Positions 63,822 to 64,000 of a stretch of DNA of 64,000 bases are shown in pieces. The stretch is from Yoonia maricola. Lineage in GTDB: Bacteria; Pseudomonadota; Alphaproteobacteria; Rhodobacterales; Rhodobacteraceae. The DNA is taken from assembly GCF_002797915.1 (NCBI RefSeq), contig NZ_PGTY01000005.1, forward strand, positions 1-64,000, in the 5' to 3' direction. Positions within the stretch are counted from its first letter, which is position 1; each line of letters opens with the position of its first letter. Below the pieces are notes generated by a model that worked only from the letters and a program-made list of their open reading frames with translations, did no database searches and was not told the DNA's origin. The position numbers were made by a program, and so were the translations under genes.

Positions 63822-64000
63822 TATTCCCCCGATCCTGTCGCCCGATCTGCTGCACAGCCTGCGTGCCATGGGCCATGGCGATGACATTGTCATCGCGGAC
63901 GCGAATTTTCCGGGCACTGCGCTGTCGCAACGCTGTCACCGGCTTGATGGTGTAAGCGCAACCGATGTTCTAGCAGCCGTGTTGACGGTGCTCCCCCTCG
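63811..64000 (+). CDS. fucU: L-fucose mutarotase FucU, 5' part
   Basis: The first 63 codons of a RbsD/FucU-family protein, cut by the right edge. MLRNIPPILSPDLLHSL, MGHGDDIVIADANFPG (catalytic His in GHGD) and RLDGVSATDVLAAVL match FucU closely. It interconverts L-fucose anomers, supplying the form used by the dehydrogenase. It starts inside the aldo/keto reductase gene. This is the best single indicator that the locus handles L-fucose; a fuconolactonase gene would be expected just beyond the window. Confidence 0.9.
   Translation, partial: MLRNIPPILSPDLLHSLRAMGHGDDIVIADANFPGTALSQRCHRLDGVSATDVLAAVLTVLPL

Noticed and set aside
1..64000. tRNA, rRNA or other structured RNA genes
   Set aside because: No cloverleaf, rRNA-like or riboswitch-like sequence was noticed by eye. 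A covariance-model scan would be needed to exclude small RNAs.

Overview
The window reads as part of an extrachromosomal replicon of a marine Rhodobacteraceae (Roseobacter-group) alphaproteobacterium. The basis is a replication initiator whose C-terminus resembles the N-terminal domain of DnaA (the DnaA-like plasmid type known from roseobacters), next to a parA-parB pair and palindromic candidate parS sites. Moderately high GC, GTGA/ATGA overlaps and several roseobacter-style families fit. Host and plasmid status are inferred from gene content; no search was run.

Positions 1-33,400 hold a type VI secretion system (T6SS) locus in two opposed blocks, preceded by the 5' part of a repeat-rich, autotransporter-like gene (minus strand, running off the left edge). 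The plus block is tssK-tssL(OmpA)-tssM-tagF-pppA-ppkA, almost all joined by short overlaps. The minus block is an unnamed gene, then fha/tagH-tssA-tssB-tssC-hcp-tssE-tssF-tssG-tssH(clpV) and a LysM/glycine-zipper protein. Between them lie an ExbB-ExbD-ExbD-TonB-like operon (4-bp overlaps throughout), several small secreted proteins and a large membrane-anchored M23 peptidase/lytic transglycosylase fusion. No vgrG, PAAR or tssJ gene is present. Kinase, phosphatase, FHA protein and TssL threonine motifs point to the threonine-phosphorylation control known from Agrobacterium. The most unusual feature is that the kinase's periplasmic domain appears homologous to the C-terminal domain of the neighbouring TonB-like protein, which would tie a proton-driven Exb/Tol-type complex to T6SS control.

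Positions 33,400-39,600 are the maintenance module: a possible transposase remnant, a DUF1612/HTH-type protein, a tyrosine recombinase, paired parS-like palindromes, parB, parA, an AT-rich region with iteron-like repeats, and the DnaA-like initiator.

Positions 39,600-55,200 are metabolic and envelope cargo: a secreted alpha/beta hydrolase, a ThDP enzyme paired with a CaiB/BaiF CoA-transferase, a TPR protein followed by periplasmic-glucan genes (opgC, opgD/G, opgH), a YHS-rhodanese-esterase operon, a LysR regulator divergent from an EamA exporter, and an orphan TRAP-type binding protein with an extra N-terminal module.

Positions 55,200-64,000 are a sugar-catabolism locus best read as non-phosphorylating L-fucose degradation: ABC importer, UxaA-family dehydratase, SDR and FAH-family hydrolase on the minus strand, divergent from a GntR regulator, aldo/keto reductase and a fucU mutarotase cut by the right edge.
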